From: Octadecabacter sp. | GTDB lineage: Bacteria > Pseudomonadota > Alphaproteobacteria > Rhodobacterales > Rhodobacteraceae | NCBI GenBank assembly: GCA_018500065.2 | Contig: JAHBAO020000005.1 | Coordinates: 1-23,757, forward strand | Length of the DNA stretch: 23,757 nt | Reading direction: 5' to 3' | In this document: piece by piece, positions 23,272 through 23,757 of the stretch | Position numbering within the stretch: position 1 is the first letter of the stretch | Layout: every line of letters begins with the position of its first letter | Notes under the pieces: generated by a model | Seen by the model: the letters and a program-made list of their open reading frames with translations, nothing else | What the model was told of the DNA's origin: nothing | Database searches by the model: none | Position numbers and translations under genes: made by a program

Positions 23272-23757
23272 TTAGTTAACGTCCAGTGTGTCTTCTGTTT
23301 CAACAGTAGCCTGCGTTGCTGCAAGTTCTGGATCAGACACCAGACCATACTGTGCAAGCGGGCCATCAGGACCGGCAATTTCGTCGGCAATGAAGAACTG
23401 AGCGAATTCTTTCACACCGGGGATAACGCCGATGTGGGCTTGCTTGATGAAAAAGAACAATGGACGGGATACCGGGTAGTCGCCTGCTGCGATTGTTTCA
23501 GTGGTTGGCTCGACACCGCCCATTGTTGCAACTTTCAGAACGTCTGTGTTGTTCTCATAGAACGCCAGCCCGAAGATACCGATACCGTCCGGGTTTGCAT
23601 CAATGCGGGCCAGTGTTTCTGTGTAATCGCCATCAATGTCGACCGTGATGCCGTTGCCGCGCACGGAAATGCAGGCATCTTCTGCGTCATCTTCGGACAT
23701 GCCGCCAGCGATCATCGCTTTCAGTGCGCCTGTTTCTTCACAGCCAGCCAAAAGAAC
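23272..23757 (-). CDS. pstS: Phosphate ABC transporter substrate-binding protein, C-terminal part (partial)
   Basis: The reading frame is open to the right edge of the window, so only the last 161 or so codons are seen. The protein has PstS-type features: GIGIFGLAFYENN, the motif DYPVSRPLFFFIKQAH and a C-terminal region LAQYGLVSDPEL before a Glu- and Thr-rich end. Gene order (before pstC, pstA, pstB, phoU) supports the call. The signal peptide, first lobe and probable Pho box upstream are outside the window. Confidence 0.93.
   Translation of the reverse strand, partial: VLLAGCEETGALKAMIAGGMSEDDAEDACISVRGNGITVDIDGDYTETLARIDANPDGIGIFGLAFYENNTDVLKVATMGGVEPTTETIAAGDYPVSRPLFFFIKQAHIGVIPGVKEFAQFFIADEIAGPDGPLAQYGLVSDPELAATQATVETEDTLDVN

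Overview
The window looks like the chromosome of an alphaproteobacterium of the family Rhodobacteraceae, probably the Roseobacter group. This is inferred from protein style, moderately high GC, the long alphaproteobacterial forms of PstA and PstC, and the ISNCY and IS30 type transposases. The genus cannot be fixed from sequence alone.

Layout. Positions 1-1030 hold the tail of rpsB and a complete tsf, with hairpins between them and a terminator after tsf. Positions 1031-1423 have no convincing protein gene but contain several inverted repeats, including a compact cluster at about 1181-1316 that may be an unannotated structured RNA. A LuxR-type regulator without a luxI partner follows on the minus strand (1424-2173). 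Next come a complete ISNCY-family insertion sequence (about 2344-3859) and an N-terminal fragment of an IS30-family transposase (3954-4199).

Positions 4239-9022 are a five-gene minus-strand operon for a branched-chain amino acid type (LivGFHMK) ABC importer, closed by a terminator. The catalase-peroxidase gene katG is also on the minus strand (9234-11417) and is divergent from oxyR (11513-12421). A class III aminotransferase of the putrescine-pyruvate (SpuC) type (12406-13803, minus) is divergent from a four-gene plus-strand operon potF-potG-potH-potI (13999-18195). Together these form a putrescine uptake and first-step degradation locus. PotH carries an unusual hydrophobic insertion.

The right end is the phosphate locus on the minus strand, in transcription order pstS (partial, cut by the window end), pstC, pstA, pstB, phoU and phoB. 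This covers high-affinity phosphate uptake and its regulator. No phoR is visible in the window.

Most of the window is ordinary core and transport metabolism. The least explained parts are the structured intergenic region after tsf, the LuxR solo with a substituted ligand-contact residue, and the extended PotH. No clearly new multi-gene system was found.
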